Under the pieces are notes generated by a model. The model saw nothing but the letters and a program-made list of their open reading frames with translations. It had not been told where the DNA came from and did no database searches. From Bacteroidales bacterium M6 (GTDB lineage Bacteria > Bacteroidota > Bacteroidia > Bacteroidales > Muribaculaceae): a stretch of 15,720 nt of DNA. Position numbers and translations under genes: made by a program. The DNA is taken from NCBI GenBank assembly GCA_001689485.1, contig LUJQ01000005.1, positions 1 through 15,720 of the forward strand. The letters run 5' to 3'. This document shows positions 1 through 7,068 of this stretch, one piece after another. Every line of letters starts with the position of its first letter. Within the stretch, counting starts at the first letter, position 1.

Positions 1-243
1 TATGAGATTGATTGTCAGAATAGTTGCAAGCCGTAAGATAAATTGACCAGATTTTACCGAATCGGATGGTTGTCATTGCAAGGTGCAATATCGGATGTAG
101 TTCTAATCTATCTGTTTCGTATATTCACATTATTGGTTTATGAAGGCGAATTTACGAATTTATTTTTGAACTGCAATAGATTATGCGCAGGTGCTTGCTC
201 GGTTTTACAGCACAAAATTAGTAGTATGGACTGCCAGATTCTG
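1..243. other. Gene-poor left edge, downstream of the WYL regulator gene
   Basis: I see no convincing gene here. Open frames on the plus strand begin at weak starts and run about 120 bases into the antisense of the regulator gene at 244-1149, so I treat them as chance. The stretch is AT-rich. A plus-strand TATTTTTG at 161-168 matches the Bacteroidota -7 consensus TAnnTTTG, but no TTG or TTTG lies at the proper distance upstream, so I do not call a promoter. I found no clear terminator hairpin for the leftward regulator gene. Confidence 0.5.
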
Positions 244-1149
244 TCAGCATTCATATTTCCTATTCATTTCCTTGATGTTTCTGATAAATATTTCACGCAG
301 CTCAATCGGCTTGACAACCTCAATCTCCGCCCCGTATTTCATCAGTTCCATAATGAAATCACATGACGGCACAAGTCGCATTGAAAGGATATAGCCCTTA
401 GAGTCTTCACCGACAAGCCGCTGGCTTCTGTGCAACGGTTTGCTCAATATATAGTCAATTTGTCCGCACCCTACATATATCTCGATATCCTGCGGTTCGT
501 GATTAAATTCGGGAGCATAGGAATTCACCCCGAACATATCTTCAAACCATTTGTCACAATCAAAATCTACCGGAACTTCGAATCTCTCATCTGCTAGGAA
601 AAAACCTTTTATACGGTCTAACCCATATAAAAGAGTCTTGTCAATAGCTGGTGAATACCCTACCATATACCACCGCTGATGATGCAACTTCAATCCCCAT
701 GGTTCTACAATGAAAGTAGTTGCGTCAGAAGCATAAAAACTTTGATATGTAATCTCGATTTTTCTGCCGGCTTCCATCGCATTAAGGATAGGAATCAAGA
801 ACCGGCGACTTGATGGAACATCCTCCACACATATACGGTTCCTCATTTTGCGATGTGATGATGATATGTTATTGACTGCAAAAGAGTCAAGTAACCATTG
901 TTTTTCCGATGCCATCATCCTGATGTTCTCAATCTGATATTTTCCGGCAACACAAATTATATTGACATCAAATAGTCGTTCTACGGCTTTTCGATATCTG
1001 TGAAATGTTCGCTCCGGGAGTTCATCCTCTCCTCGTTCGTTTAAGCAGGAATATGACCATTTACGGTTTATATCCTCACGGGAAATTCCTCCAGACCGAT
1101 AGATGACATCCATCAGCCAAAAATATCGATTGGTAAGTTCTGCTGACAT
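244..1149 (-). CDS. WYL-domain transcriptional regulator
   Basis: This 301-residue protein is probably a DNA-binding regulator that responds to a ligand. Residues 1-75 form a helix-turn-helix-like region (ISREDINRKW near 22-31, RTFHRYRKAVERLF near 47-60). Residues about 115-185 carry the WYL domain: the signature appears as RWYMVGY at 159-165, followed by the usual YGLDRI at 175-180. Residues 220-295 match the C-terminal extension common in WYL proteins. WYL domains are known to bind nucleic acids or nucleotide-like ligands, and many WYL proteins control stress, DNA-repair or defence genes. The gene stands alone, divergent from the exported-protein gene at 1421, with 271 bases between the start codons; a palindrome lies at the promoter of that neighbour, so it may control the neighbour (inference). 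The start ATG gives a full-length product. The family call is firm; the target is unknown. Confidence 0.87.
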   Translation of the reverse strand: MSAELTNRYFWLMDVIYRSGGISREDINRKWSYSCLNERGEDELPERTFHRYRKAVERLFDVNIICVAGKYQIENIRMMASEKQWLLDSFAVNNISSSHRKMRNRICVEDVPSSRRFLIPILNAMEAGRKIEITYQSFYASDATTFIVEPWGLKLHHQRWYMVGYSPAIDKTLLYGLDRIKGFFLADERFEVPVDFDCDKWFEDMFGVNSYAPEFNHEPQDIEIYVGCGQIDYILSKPLHRSQRLVGEDSKGYILSMRLVPSCDFIMELMKYGAEIEVVKPIELREIFIRNIKEMNRKYEC

Positions 1150-1359
1150 ACTTTCAGGACTTGAATTATTCCGATTGTAAAATTATATATTATAACTGAC
1201 AAAAAGTAGCAATCGCCGAAAACATGCTGTAAAACATTGAATGCACCACTGATTACAACGGTACGTTTTCTATTTAATCCTAGTTTGTCGCTGCAAATCT
1301 AAGGTGACACAAAATTAATTTTTTTGGAATTTAACCGGGATTAATGTGGCGTTCCTATA

Positions 1360-1389
1360 TTGCTTTGCCGGATAAAACGCATACCTTTG
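1360..1389 (+). promoter_or_regulatory. Bacteroidota-type promoter for the 1421-3262 unit
   Basis: The -7 element TACCTTTG at 1382-1389 matches TAnnTTTG exactly. A TTG at 1360-1362 lies 19 bases upstream, within the usual spacing for the -33 element; a TTTG at 1364-1367 is spaced only 14. Transcription should start near 1396, so the GTG at 1397 would be at the very 5' end and the ATG at 1421 is the more sensible start codon. Confidence 0.65.
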
Positions 1390-1390
1390 C

Positions 1391-1414
1391 ATATAGGTGA
1401 TTATACACCTATAT
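1391..1414. promoter_or_regulatory. Perfect palindrome at the predicted transcription start (operator or 5' hairpin)
   Basis: ATATAGGTG at 1391-1399 is the exact reverse complement of CACCTATAT at 1406-1414, with a six-base spacer. It begins two bases after the -7 element and ends six bases before the ATG at 1421. As DNA it is a good shape for a dimeric repressor operator. As RNA it would put a nine-pair stem at the extreme 5' end of the message, which could shield it from decay or limit ribosome access. The divergent WYL regulator is the obvious candidate binder, but that is inference. Confidence 0.55.
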
Positions 1415-1420
1415 AGGGCA

Positions 1421-2728
1421 ATGAAATACATATCACTCTCAGGGATTATATTCATAGTGTTCATCCTCTCCATATTCGATATGGCCGGGCGGACACATCA
1501 TGTTGTGGTGGCAGATTCAGTATCCCATATGCCATTGCCAAGCGCCTCGATATTTGACGGTCAAGGCCGTATTATCGGCATCTGCAATTCAGAAGGACAA
1601 ATGCCTTATATCTCCGATTCAAGCTACCCTGTCATTATTCGTTACCTTGGGTTCAAAGAGAAATCAGTTACAACAGCAAGCTGCGACACGATTTTTCTTC
1701 AGGAAAATTCAACAAATCTGCCAGAGGTTGTAATTGAATCACGCCAGCATAAGGTGTTACACATGTTGGCATATGTACGGGAATACTCAACATTATCCAC
1801 CTATACTGATACAGTCCTTCTATTCCGGGAAAAGATGGTGGATTATATGCTTCCGAATAAAAACAGCCGTTTCAAAGGATGGTCAAGCCCGAGAGTTTTA
1901 AAGAGCAAATCCTATTACCACTTCACCAACGCACAAGGGTTGGATAGCGTTAGCGATAAGTGCAACCATCATTTTTCATGGTCTGACTGGATGGGTATTG
2001 TACCCACGCCAAAACTACCGACAGCATTAAGAAATGTAGGATATGGCACTGACACTATCCGTGGCAAATACAGCCCCACGGAAATGTGGACAAGAAACGA
2101 AGCCAAAATCAACATTAATATAAATGTACTGGCCGATACGACAAGCAGAAAATGGGTTCCGAATCTTTCTGTTTTTTTCCGTAACAACTTGGATTTCGAG
2201 AATTTCAGAGTACGGTTTAATTATGACAATGTTATCGGTGATTCCATTGCACCAATAGATTTGACCGGCTATTCGTTTAACATCGAATCAAATGGCCGGG
2301 GGCATGGGATGTTTATGTTCAACCGTGTTGACGAGCCTTTCTTCGTGAGTACATATGCCGAGGTATATATCATCGACAAGGAGTACATCACAATCAAAGA
2401 GGCCAGGAAATGGGAACGCCATAAAATCAACACAGCGGACATTGAAATATATGAACCCGGTGAGGCTCCGGATTTGCAACCTTCGATACAGCATCTTGTA
2501 GACCGAGTCAATACTCTCGACAACGATAAAATCAGATTGGCACTGACCCCCGACCGCAGCCTGATCGGACGGAAAGTCGTAAAACAAAATATCGGACAAC
2601 GGGCGCTGCAAATCCTAAAAACTGTAACAGGTATAAGCAGATATAAAATGAACCGTAATTTGAATCGGAAGTGGAGTGATGTAAAAAAGAAAAGAATCAA
2701 GGATAACAATCAACGCGGAAAAGAATAA
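1421..2728 (+). CDS. Exported protein with CarboxypepD_reg-like domain
   Basis: This protein of about 435 residues has a hydrophobic N-terminal segment (residues 5-22, rich in I, F and L), read as a signal peptide or anchor. It is followed by a beta-sandwich of the carboxypeptidase regulatory-like type at about residues 25-95 (motifs PLPSASIFDGQGR and VIIRYLGFKEK). This domain is familiar at the N-terminus of TonB-dependent transporters, but no plug or barrel follows. Residues about 110-400 are a Bacteroidales-type region of unknown function, rich in aromatic and charged residues, and the C-terminus is strongly basic. It probably acts in the periplasm or at the outer membrane. I chose the ATG at 1421 over the GTG at 1397 because the GTG lies at the predicted transcription start. 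The next gene begins 9 bases after the stop, so the two are probably co-transcribed. The substrate is unknown. Confidence 0.75.
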   Translation: MKYISLSGIIFIVFILSIFDMAGRTHHVVVADSVSHMPLPSASIFDGQGRIIGICNSEGQMPYISDSSYPVIIRYLGFKEKSVTTASCDTIFLQENSTNLPEVVIESRQHKVLHMLAYVREYSTLSTYTDTVLLFREKMVDYMLPNKNSRFKGWSSPRVLKSKSYYHFTNAQGLDSVSDKCNHHFSWSDWMGIVPTPKLPTALRNVGYGTDTIRGKYSPTEMWTRNEAKINININVLADTTSRKWVPNLSVFFRNNLDFENFRVRFNYDNVIGDSIAPIDLTGYSFNIESNGRGHGMFMFNRVDEPFFVSTYAEVYIIDKEYITIKEARKWERHKINTADIEIYEPGEAPDLQPSIQHLVDRVNTLDNDKIRLALTPDRSLIGRKVVKQNIGQRALQILKTVTGISRYKMNRNLNRKWSDVKKKRIKDNNQRGKE

Positions 2729-2737
2729 CCTCGTTCT

Positions 2738-3262
2738 ATGGAAAGGCTGTTTGGCAAATTAGGGGGACGTCTATCAAAAACCGATATTTTTGAGGCTTGC
2801 CGGATGACTCAAGGCGAGCGAAACAATGACAGGAAAGAAGCCCTATACCAAATGATTGACAATCCCGACATCAAGATTGGATATAATGCATTATGGATAT
2901 TCACACATTTCGCCCTCTCGGATAATGAATGGCTGTATGATAAAAGGAATGACTTGATTGACAAACTTCTGATATGCCGTCATACCGGCAAAACCAGATT
3001 ATTGCTGACTTTGTTGGAACGCCAACCGATAGGTATCGATGACATAAGAACCGATTATCTGAATTTCTGCCTTTCCAACATAAACTCAACCGAACCATAT
3101 GCCATAAGGGCACTATGTATGAAGCAGGCATACGCACAATGCCGGTTCTATCCAGAATTACTGGAAGAATTTACTGATGTGCTTGGCTTGATGGATTGCT
3201 CGCAACTTTCCCCCGGAATAGCAACTGCAAGAAGGAACATTTTAAGGCAGATGGCCAGATAG
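2738..3262 (+). CDS. Hypothetical protein, probably all-helical (HEAT/ARM-like)
   Basis: I do not recognise this 174-residue protein by name. It has no signal peptide and no membrane segment, so it is probably cytoplasmic. The sequence looks like a series of amphipathic helices (for example NALWIFTHFAL, KTRLLLTLLER, YAIRALCMKQAYA), consistent with HEAT- or armadillo-like repeats used for protein binding. It starts 9 bases after the exported-protein gene and was probably acquired or kept with it as a two-gene unit. Its stop codon lies inside a hairpin shared with the convergent MATE gene. Function is unknown; a partner role for the upstream gene is only a guess from position. Confidence 0.7.
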   Translation: MERLFGKLGGRLSKTDIFEACRMTQGERNNDRKEALYQMIDNPDIKIGYNALWIFTHFALSDNEWLYDKRNDLIDKLLICRHTGKTRLLLTLLERQPIGIDDIRTDYLNFCLSNINSTEPYAIRALCMKQAYAQCRFYPELLEEFTDVLGLMDCSQLSPGIATARRNILRQMAR

Positions 3263-3285
3263 GATGGCCACGCATAAGCCGTCCT
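3261..3285. terminator. Shared hairpin between convergent genes
   Basis: AGGATGGC at 3261-3268 pairs with GCCGTCCT at 3278-3285 (eight pairs, one G-U) around a nine-base loop. The structure overlaps the last bases of both converging stop codons (TAG at 3260-3262 on plus; TAG at 3284-3286 on minus). It can form in either transcript. No U-tract follows on either side, so it may be a bidirectional end-protecting hairpin and not a classic intrinsic terminator. Confidence 0.5.
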
Positions 3286-4669
3286 AACAGCGTATATCCC
3301 GACCACCTTGTGGTAACAATACCCGCTGACTTATAATGTGGTAAGCCGTATAAACCGAAATCCCGGTTATCACCCATGAAACAGGATAAACCATCATCAG
3401 TTCGGCAAAACCGCCACCATATCGTGCCAAACACCAAACCCATACAAGGCGGAACACACATGTGCCGAATATTGTCAGAACTGTAGGCGTCATAGAATAG
3501 CCCAGCCCCCTCAAAGAAGCACCGCTGATTTCATAAGAGCAGGCTATAAACTGAAATATCAGTACACATTCCATCCTCACCGCCGCATAATGTATCACCT
3601 CGGGGTCAGATGAAAACAAACCCGCAAACATTTCCCTGTTAATCACAATTACAAGGTTCATGACCACGCAGAACAGAAACCCGAGCAGCATGCTCACTCT
3701 GAATACCTTGCGACATCTGTCATATTTGCCTGCCCCATAATTCTGACTTGTAAAAGCCACGGAAGCCTGGGCAAACGCACTTATTGCAAAATAGCAATAA
3801 TACTCGAAATTAAGTGCAGCCGACGAACCTGCCGCCACCTCCGCTCCAAAACCGTTAATCGAAGCTAAAATGAATACGTTGCTTATAGAGAAAACCATGC
3901 CCTGTATTCCTGCAGGCACACCGATTTTCAATATCTTACGAAGGTCGGAACCGGATAGTTTAAGATTTTTCAATTCCAGTCTGAACTCCCCTTTCTCATG
4001 CATCAGGAAAAACACTATAATGGCCGCATTCACCATATTGGCTATAACCGTACCGATTGCCACACCCGCAACCCCCATTTCAAACACGATTACCAGCAAC
4101 AGGTTAAGGCTTGCATTGACAATGCCTGAAGCCACCAATGCATAGAACGGCCGACGCGTATCACCCATGCTTCGCAATATGGCACTCCCAAAATTATAAA
4201 TCATCATGAATGGCATCCCCAACGAAAATATACGAAGATAAAGCACTGCCAGATCCAACACCTCGGAAGGTGTATCGAGCCATCGCAACAAGGGGTCGGC
4301 CACAGCAACCCCCACGAAAAGAAGAAGCACGCCGCTCCACAATGCTATTAAAGCCGAAGTCCGTATAGCATTACGCACACCTCCGGCATCATTACGGCCT
4401 ATATAGTTGGCAATAACCACATTCGCCCCTATGGAAACGCCTATAAACAGGTTTACAATCAAACTGATGACCATGCCGTTGTTGCCCACCGCTGCCAAAG
4501 CCTCCCTACCGGCCCAACGCCCCACAACGGCAATATCCACAGAATTAAACGATTGCTGCAATATACCGCTTAAAAACAACGGCATCGCAAAAAACAGGAT
4601 TTTACGAAACATGCCGCCATGAAGCATATCTATATGACCTGATGATGAATTGAATGCGCTATTCCCCAT
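3284..4669 (-). CDS. MATE family efflux transporter
   Basis: This 461-residue inner-membrane protein is a multidrug and toxin extrusion (MATE) antiporter, expected to expel cationic or other small compounds using a sodium or proton gradient. It shows about twelve hydrophobic helices in two pseudo-symmetric halves. Each half has the usual family loop: LRSMGDTRRP at 165-174 and LRGLGYSMTP at 386-395. Further signs are the first helix with FLSGILQQSFNSVDIAVVGRW (33-53 region) and SQNYGAG at 308-314. Length is normal for the family and the frame is intact. A promoter lies directly upstream at 4692-4721 and a strong hairpin isolates it from the preceding DUF4136 gene, so it is probably transcribed alone. 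Its substrate cannot be told from sequence; polyamine export is a possibility given nearby putrescine genes, but there is no direct support. Confidence 0.93.
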   Translation of the reverse strand: MGNSAFNSSSGHIDMLHGGMFRKILFFAMPLFLSGILQQSFNSVDIAVVGRWAGREALAAVGNNGMVISLIVNLFIGVSIGANVVIANYIGRNDAGGVRNAIRTSALIALWSGVLLLFVGVAVADPLLRWLDTPSEVLDLAVLYLRIFSLGMPFMMIYNFGSAILRSMGDTRRPFYALVASGIVNASLNLLLVIVFEMGVAGVAIGTVIANMVNAAIIVFFLMHEKGEFRLELKNLKLSGSDLRKILKIGVPAGIQGMVFSISNVFILASINGFGAEVAAGSSAALNFEYYCYFAISAFAQASVAFTSQNYGAGKYDRCRKVFRVSMLLGFLFCVVMNLVIVINREMFAGLFSSDPEVIHYAAVRMECVLIFQFIACSYEISGASLRGLGYSMTPTVLTIFGTCVFRLVWVWCLARYGGGFAELMMVYPVSWVITGISVYTAYHIISQRVLLPQGGRDIRC

Positions 4670-4691
4670 TACATGCGATAATATTCCGGTG

Positions 4692-4721
4692 CAAAATTAC
4701 AAAATATCCATCACAAATCAA
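4692..4721 (-). promoter_or_regulatory. Promoter of the MATE gene
   Basis: On the minus strand, TAATTTTG (plus 4692-4699) matches the -7 consensus TAnnTTTG exactly, and a TTG (plus 4719-4721) lies 19 bases upstream. The predicted start is near 4686, giving a short leader of under 20 bases before the ATG at 4669. The -33 box ends three bases from the terminator hairpin of the preceding gene. Confidence 0.6.
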
Positions 4722-4723
4722 CG

Positions 4724-4766
4724 CAACGCATCCCGAAGCCTGATCAGTGGCATTCGGGATGCGTTG
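4724..4766 (-). terminator. Strong hairpin ending the DUF4136 transcript
   Basis: CAACGCATCCCGAA at 4724-4737 is the exact reverse complement of the 14 bases at 4753-4766. A further GCC/GGC triplet can pair inside past one bulged A, leaving an eight-base loop. It lies 37 bases beyond the DUF4136 stop codon, in the right place for a terminator. The following minus-strand sequence is only moderately T-rich, so termination strength is uncertain, but the stem is very stable. Confidence 0.75.
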
Positions 4767-4802
4767 TCTATTCTTGTTACGTTAGGTTGAGTAAGCCTGG
4801 TT

Positions 4803-5417
4803 TTATTTCGACCGATACTGAGGAAGCAATGGGACAGGGAATTTAGAGAAAAGCGTCTGGACTGCTTCCGAAATCCCTTTAAGATTCTGATAACCGTTAC
4901 CTCCGCCATTCAGAATCGTGGCCACTGATGCCGAATACAGGGGCGTTTTTGTATCTATATTGACAAAATCCATGGTCAGCACACCTTCTTTATAAATACC
5001 AGTTATAACCTGGGCATTTGAATAGTATGCCGGATTCCAATACGGCCCGTAATTATATCGCGGCCACATATAATATGGGTAATACGGCCCGCTATAAGGG
5101 AAATATCCGGCAGGAGGCACCAATGGCTGTGTCTGTATCTCACGTTGTGTGGTAACCGCTATATTGATCAGCAAAGGCGAATCTTCCGATTCGGTAAAAC
5201 CACGCATCACCATCTCATCGCGTATGGCTGCCGCGATATTGTAATAAGTAACCATTTCCATGCCGGGAGGAAGTTTCCCCATCCCGGGCGTAACAATCCG
5301 AAAGGTTGAATATTGCGACAGGTTGGCATTGTTATACACCTCATTATTTACCAAGGAGTATGGCGAACATGCGGTCAGGAGTGCGATGATTCCTATAAGG
5401 CTCAATAATTTTTTCAT
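4803..5417 (-). CDS. DUF4136 domain lipoprotein
   Basis: This 204-residue protein is a predicted lipoprotein. The N-terminus MKKLLSLIGIIALLTAC gives a lipobox LTAC with the lipidated cysteine at residue 17. The start at 5417 was chosen because it places this signal at the N-terminus; an upstream start at 5507 would add 30 residues in front and would run through the terminator of the previous gene. The rest matches DUF4136: an N-terminal strand region (YSTFRIVTP, 36-44), the helix IAAAIRDEMVMRGF (61-74), LLINIAV (82-88), a Tyr/Pro-rich segment (about 101-132), and LTMDFVNIDTKTPLYSASV (147-165). DUF4136 proteins are exported lipoproteins of unknown role. The gene is bounded on both sides by hairpins and is probably monocistronic; I could not identify a convincing promoter in the short gap upstream. 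Confidence 0.88.
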   Translation of the reverse strand: MKKLLSLIGIIALLTACSPYSLVNNEVYNNANLSQYSTFRIVTPGMGKLPPGMEMVTYYNIAAAIRDEMVMRGFTESEDSPLLINIAVTTQREIQTQPLVPPAGYFPYSGPYYPYYMWPRYNYGPYWNPAYYSNAQVITGIYKEGVLTMDFVNIDTKTPLYSASVATILNGGGNGYQNLKGISEAVQTLFSKFPVPLLPQYRSK

Positions 5418-5464
5418 ATCCGTAAGAGTTAAAACGTTAGGATTACATAATTTATAACATCTTC

Positions 5465-5504
5465 CATAAAAACAAAGTTCCCGGCCTCGATAAAAGCCGG
5501 GAAC
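5465..5504 (-). terminator. Intrinsic terminator after the DUF5074 gene
   Basis: GTTCCCGGC at 5477-5485 is the exact reverse complement of GCCGGGAAC at 5496-5504, with a ten-base loop. On the minus strand the stem is followed at once by TTTGTTTTTATG (plus 5465-5476), a proper U-tract. It lies 57 bases beyond the stop codon of the DUF5074 gene and is the clearest terminator in the window; it marks the end of the long operon that starts at 11861. Confidence 0.9.
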
Positions 5505-5561
5505 CATGTATATAACGTTATCCGAAATTTTAATCTTATTAAAACGATTTGGAATTAGTGC

Positions 5562-7037
5562 TCATTTCACAACGAATTTTAAGGCTTCACTTCCGTAGGC
5601 AAAAACATATACCCCTTCAGATAATGGCATATGAATTGCAAACTCAGAATCCGAAATATTTAACTTCGAGATAACCCGGCCAGACAAATCACATATCACA
5701 GCATCTCCAAAAGTATTATAAACCATATCCGGCCGCATCATTACAGATAATGTGCCGTTCTTATAAAGAACATGCATGTTTTCTTCTCGATGTTCGGCTA
5801 CGACATTTTCAATACCCGACAATTCAACCTGCGGGAATAACATCATACCTGCAAACCAGTATCCACGTTCCATCGGGAAATCACGCAATTCATTCCCTTG
5901 GATGTCATAATTGCGCATAGTGTATTGCGTGGAAACCACATCTTTGAATAATGTCATATATAGGCTCCCGTCAATAGGGCTGACCCGCAATGACGGGCAG
6001 CATACTTTCCACTGGTCATCGTCATAATCAAAATCTATCAGACAACTAAACTTGTCATACTTCATATCATATTTGAAAACCATTTTGTTCGCAAACCAGC
6101 TTGTCGACCCTCCTGTCCAAAAAAGAAGGTCATCAACCTGTGAGGCACAAAATGTATCAGCGCTCCAAGATGCCCACGACGCCGATGGGGGGTATATGCC
6201 ATCCGGCAATACATATTCCGTAGTTTGCAATGATTCCGCATCAACCCTTACAATGCTGTTGCACATCACCCCGTCGCCATCAATATTCTGCGTCACACTG
6301 ACCCATAGCGAGCCATCCTTTGCCTTTATCACAGAACCAACCCCAGCCCCTTCTGCAACAAAATCCATCGTGATAACATCGATAACGCTATCCTTAACCG
6401 GGTCAATAACCAAAAGCCCTTTTGACTGGTGGGCTGCAAACACCTTTCCGCCTGATGCAACCATCGAACCGCATTGCCCGAAATAAAGGGCGCTGGTAGG
6501 ATCTCCCACAGGCTTGTCATCAACGCCATATGGGTTTTCTGTTCCTTTAATCATTCCTTTCACATCCAACGTGCCTAAATCCACCACCCATATGCCATTG
6601 CTTGACGACACATAACCTTTATCGCGGTCAATCCCAATGAAAGCCCTGCCGCATACACGTTTCCCCGACGGGTCAAGGGCATCAATCTGCCCTTTCCATT
6701 CAAGGGTCTCACCATCCATCACAGTCACTATCCCCCCGGTCACCGACGATCCGGGATCTTTGGCAAGCTTGGATATGATATAAAGACGTCCGTCATGATA
6801 TGCCCCGTAGGTACTTGTGCAACCAAGCTCCTTACCGGGATTTTCCGCCCTGAATACCCGATATTTCCAATAATCGGACTTATTCTCCGGGAGCAAATAA
6901 TTAAGCGAACCGCTCCCCTTGCCATATTGACTTTCATTAACCACGATTATACCGTCGGTATAATCCGCCCCCATCGCTGGAAATGCACATATCAATGCTG
7001 CTACAACATTTAAAGTTGTAAAAAAACTACGAATCAT
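5562..7037 (-). CDS. Secreted DUF5074-type beta-propeller protein with T9SS-like C-terminal domain
   Basis: This 491-residue protein starts with a signal peptide (residues 1-23; cleavage likely after AMGA). Residues about 27-405 form repeated strands typical of a YncE/DUF5074 beta-propeller (GGIVTVMDGETLEWKGQI at 101-118, GLLVIDPVKDSVIDVI at 207-222, GSLWVSVTQNIDGDG at 242-256, WFANKMVFKYD at 314-324). Residues about 410-491 look like a Por-secretion-type C-terminal domain: VICDLSGRVISKL at 447-459, then LSEGVYVFAYGSEALKFVVK at the end. DUF5074 includes the Bacteroides surface protein BtuG, which binds vitamin B12, so a ligand-capturing role at the cell surface is plausible. It follows the PKD-like lipoprotein gene by 31 bases and is last in the operon. 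No lipobox is seen. The ligand is not established. Confidence 0.8.
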   Translation of the reverse strand: MIRSFFTTLNVVAALICAFPAMGADYTDGIIVVNESQYGKGSGSLNYLLPENKSDYWKYRVFRAENPGKELGCTSTYGAYHDGRLYIISKLAKDPGSSVTGGIVTVMDGETLEWKGQIDALDPSGKRVCGRAFIGIDRDKGYVSSSNGIWVVDLGTLDVKGMIKGTENPYGVDDKPVGDPTSALYFGQCGSMVASGGKVFAAHQSKGLLVIDPVKDSVIDVITMDFVAEGAGVGSVIKAKDGSLWVSVTQNIDGDGVMCNSIVRVDAESLQTTEYVLPDGIYPPSASWASWSADTFCASQVDDLLFWTGGSTSWFANKMVFKYDMKYDKFSCLIDFDYDDDQWKVCCPSLRVSPIDGSLYMTLFKDVVSTQYTMRNYDIQGNELRDFPMERGYWFAGMMLFPQVELSGIENVVAEHREENMHVLYKNGTLSVMMRPDMVYNTFGDAVICDLSGRVISKLNISDSEFAIHMPLSEGVYVFAYGSEALKFVVK

Positions 7038-7068
7038 TCGTTTTTATAATTGGTTAAATGCAACCATT

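Larger units (their letters stand above)
1150..1420. other. Divergent intergenic region
   Basis: This region holds the promoters of two divergent units. The rightward promoter is clear (1360-1389). For the leftward regulator, the best candidate -7 element is a minus-strand TAATTTTA at 1178-1185, one base from the consensus, with no well-spaced -33 box, so I list it only here. An AT-rich run lies at 1178-1196. The middle, about 1200-1355, shows no gene or strong hairpin. Confidence 0.5.

Noticed and set aside
43..366. Plus-strand open frame of 107 codons at the left edge
   Set aside because: It starts at TTG, has no protein-like composition or domain, and its end lies antisense to the WYL gene.
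4803..5507. Longer start (5507) for the DUF4136 lipoprotein
   Set aside because: It would place 30 residues before the lipoprotein signal and begin inside the terminator of the preceding gene.
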